A program made the translations under genes and the position numbers. Below, piece after piece: positions 62,401 to 64,000 of a DNA stretch of 64,000 nt; the first letter of the stretch is position 1, and every line of letters begins with the position of its first letter. Origin of the DNA: Ohtaekwangia kribbensis. GTDB lineage: Bacteria > Bacteroidota > Bacteroidia > Cytophagales > Cyclobacteriaceae. Under the pieces are notes generated by a model, which saw only the letters and a list, made by a program, of their open reading frames with translations, was not told where the DNA came from and ran no database searches. Location: assembly GCF_042676245.1 (NCBI RefSeq), contig NZ_JBHTKA010000008.1, positions 806,001-870,000 on the forward strand, given 5' to 3'.

Positions 62401-62988
62401 TTAGTTTACAACCTGCAGCGGGAACGTAACGTCCATATCACTTTCGCCAGGACCAGGGCATTCACCATTCTTAACACCTGGCTGGTGACGAAGAACAACT
62501 CTTACAGTTCCTGCACTTCCTGCAGCACCTGCTACCCATGAACTGCTTAAGCCGATAGGAAGGTTGTTATCATCTTTATCGAGATAAGACATGGTAATAT
62601 CTGTTCCGGTAGCAGTAAAGCAGAACAAGTGCGCGTTTTTTTCTTCCTTGATCTCGTCCGTTACATTACCAACCGGATTTTCTGTTTCGTTAAAAAGTGT
62701 AATAGCTGCCGTATAGGTAACACCTGCTTTTAGCTGACCTGTAGTTGGAGTAATTACCGGAGCTATACTTCCATCACCATCCGCATCATAGAATTTTAAT
62801 TGAACTGCAGATGCACCACTACCGTTCGCAGGAGTCAGATCTACAACTAACGTTGTGATAACTTCTTCTTCATTGGTTGGTGTCGGGTCATCATCGCTAC
62901 ACGATGAAAGCAACAATGTTGCAAATAGAAAAGAGTAAAAAAGAAATGGTGCTACCATTTTTAACTGTTCGGAACGGTTCATTTTCAT
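62401..62988 (-). CDS. Lipoprotein accompanying a TonB receptor
   Basis: 195 residues from MKMNRSEQ; signal LLLSSCSDDD. The mature part begins with an acidic linker (DDPTPTNEEEVITTL), then a beta-rich domain with TVRVVLRHQPGVKNGE and a C-terminal VTFPLQVVN. This family, often annotated as type 1 periplasmic-binding-fold protein, occurs in Flavobacteriia and Cytophagia beside a TonB receptor of the ZnuD-like group. The acidic/His-containing character suggests metal handling, but this is inference. Start 22 bases after the receptor's stop. Confidence 0.8.
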   Translation of the reverse strand: MKMNRSEQLKMVAPFLFYSFLFATLLLSSCSDDDPTPTNEEEVITTLVVDLTPANGSGASAVQLKFYDADGDGSIAPVITPTTGQLKAGVTYTAAITLFNETENPVGNVTDEIKEEKNAHLFCFTATGTDITMSYLDKDDNNLPIGLSSSWVAGAAGSAGTVRVVLRHQPGVKNGECPGPGESDMDVTFPLQVVN

Positions 62989-63010
62989 AGAATTGATTTT
63001 TAGTTGTTTA

Positions 63011-64000
63011 TTAATTTGTAAAATTATACTTGAGTCTGAGCATGACGTTTCTGCCGAGGTCATCGGCATAGTATCGAAGGCGATTCATATAGTTTCGATA
63101 CGATGTGTTCAGTAAATTCTCTCCACTTAATGTTATTGATAAATCATGCTTGCTGACAGGAATCTTTCCTCCGATCTCAACATTGAGTAATGCATAAGCG
63201 CCAGGTGCCGACATAAAGTCAAAGTTTCGATCGTCTGTGTAGTTCGGTACATCTTCCGGATATACTGTGAGTGGTGCCCGATATTGTTTGAGCGTAACAG
63301 GAATGCTTACGGCTATATATATATTCTTGAAATTACCGATGTTGTTAAATGCATAGCGCAATGTACTTTCCAATTGTGTTGGTGGAATTAGTGGAAGCTT
63401 ATCATCTTTTGTAACATCGCGTGCATACAAATAAGAAAACTTGCCGGTATAGCTAAGCCGTTTGGTTATACCGGCATTTACAGAGGCATCACCCCCGGCA
63501 AGCAGCGCGTCAGTTTGTTTATACTTGAAGACAGGGAAATATCCGCGAATGGTTAGACGTGTTTCGGTTGGCTGAAGATATATATAGTTATCAATAAGAT
63601 TGATAAATCCGGTAACCTCGAAGCTCACGTTCTCGCCAGTATGTTGAAATGTATTACTCCATTTTTTCGAGACTTCTTTCTTTACCTGCGAAAGATCATT
63701 CGACCAATCTCCATTTTGTAACATCAATCCTTCTTCAATAGAGGCTGTGCCATGGTGAAGTCCCTGGCTATATAATTCACTAATGTGAGGAGGACGTGAG
63801 GATATGCCAATGTTCGATATGAATCTTGACTTATCAGAAAAGAAATAAGACACTCCTGCGGAGCCCGAGAAATAATTGAAATTGAAGGTTGGTTTAATAA
63901 GTTCGTTTTGCCTATTGAAAGTAAGAACCTTCAGGTATTGATGATCGAAGCGTCCGCCCAGCTCCAGTACCCAATCTTCCTTCCGTAATTTTTCTATGAT
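63011..64000 (-). CDS. TonB-dependent receptor, C-terminal part (N-terminus beyond window)
   Basis: The frame stays open from the stop codon to the window edge: it reads IIEKLRKEDWVLELGGRFDH at the edge and continues into YFFSDKSRFISNIGISSRPP, so what is seen is the last 330 residues of a receptor barrel. The end (NTSYRNYMNRLRYYADDLGR, then NVMLRLKYNFTN) has the N-x-x-R-x-x-A-D-D-L-G-R-N pattern seen in ZnuD-like zinc receptors. Together with the adjacent lipoprotein it suggests transport of a metal ion or metal complex. The next gene downstream is the lipoprotein. Confidence 0.88.
   Translation of the reverse strand: MIEKLRKEDWVLELGGRFDHQYLKVLTFNRQNELIKPTFNFNYFSGSAGVSYFFSDKSRFISNIGISSRPPHISELYSQGLHHGTASIEEGLMLQNGDWSNDLSQVKKEVSKKWSNTFQHTGENVSFEVTGFINLIDNYIYLQPTETRLTIRGYFPVFKYKQTDALLAGGDASVNAGITKRLSYTGKFSYLYARDVTKDDKLPLIPPTQLESTLRYAFNNIGNFKNIYIAVSIPVTLKQYRAPLTVYPEDVPNYTDDRNFDFMSAPGAYALLNVEIGGKIPVSKHDLSITLSGENLLNTSYRNYMNRLRYYADDLGRNVMLRLKYNFTN

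Noticed and set aside
1..64000. tRNA, rRNA, CRISPR, prophage and transposase genes
   Set aside because: I looked for cloverleaf-like runs, conserved rRNA segments, direct-repeat/spacer arrays and integrase or transposase motifs and saw none. A covariance-model search (tRNAscan-SE, Infernal) would be decisive.

Overview
The window looks like a chromosomal segment of a Bacteroidota bacterium, most likely a gliding Cytophagales relative (the genus is not determinable by eye). The evidence is a GldJ/GldK-type SUMF1 lipoprotein, TonB-dependent receptors, a reg_prop/Y_Y_Y sensor kinase, many lipoproteins with short Lys/Arg signal peptides, a YpdA-type reductase (bacillithiol pathway), and promoter-like TTTG / TAnnTTTG pairs in place of E. 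coli -35/-10 boxes. Gene density is high. I see no rRNA, tRNA, CRISPR array, prophage or insertion sequence, so this is mostly core genome.

Layout. 1-12.4 kb: start of an alpha/beta hydrolase, dxs, scpA, a threonine/serine dehydratase, a DPP-IV peptidase, YpdA, a NarL-type response regulator, a lipid kinase, a TPR protein, an amidohydrolase and an outer-membrane-type lipoprotein. 12.4-20.6 kb: nitroreductase, a cysteine-free thioredoxin-fold protein, PrsW protease, a 790-residue GAF protein, proC, a LEA2 lipoprotein and thiol peroxidase. 20.7-27.8 kb: RNase R, a prenyl synthase with a small HExxH membrane protein, then a sugar-type operon (NupG-like transporter, Gfo/Idh/MocA oxidoreductase, two lipoproteins). 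27.8-34.6 kb: glycosyltransferase, acetyltransferase, EamA transporter, secreted double-YCII protein, 2H phosphoesterase, TIGR01777 epimerase, and a GbsR/MarR regulator with two membrane proteins. 34.7-44.5 kb: HU, DNA polymerase I, acyl-CoA synthetase, dienelactone hydrolase, 2OG oxygenase and M14 peptidase. 44.6-51.5 kb: DinB protein, two-component sensor kinase, fructosamine kinase and TonB receptor in one minus-strand run. 51.5-57 kb: IspH, a small YodC-like gene, HtrA, a DUF6265 protein and a three-gene operon (small membrane protein, thioredoxin-like lipoprotein, DUF2071). 57-64 kb: mfd, a small convergent gene, the GldJ-like lipoprotein, and a lipoprotein/TonB receptor pair running off the end.

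How the genes fit together. dxs, ispH and the prenyl synthase supply isoprenoids by the MEP route. polA, mfd, scpA and HU serve replication, repair and chromosome organisation. tpx, YpdA and the thioredoxin-like lipoprotein serve thiol redox. htrA, PrsW, DPP-IV and M14 handle envelope proteolysis. No unmistakably new multi-gene system is visible. The observations most worth checking are a DNA polymerase I whose 3'-5' exonuclease motifs are destroyed, a GbsR locus with perfect palindromes and a terminator built around its stop codon, a family of CGCAGAT intergenic repeats, a small membrane HExxH protein downstream of a prenyl synthase, a small gene between htrA and ispH, and a marked preference for ATA isoleucine codons after T.
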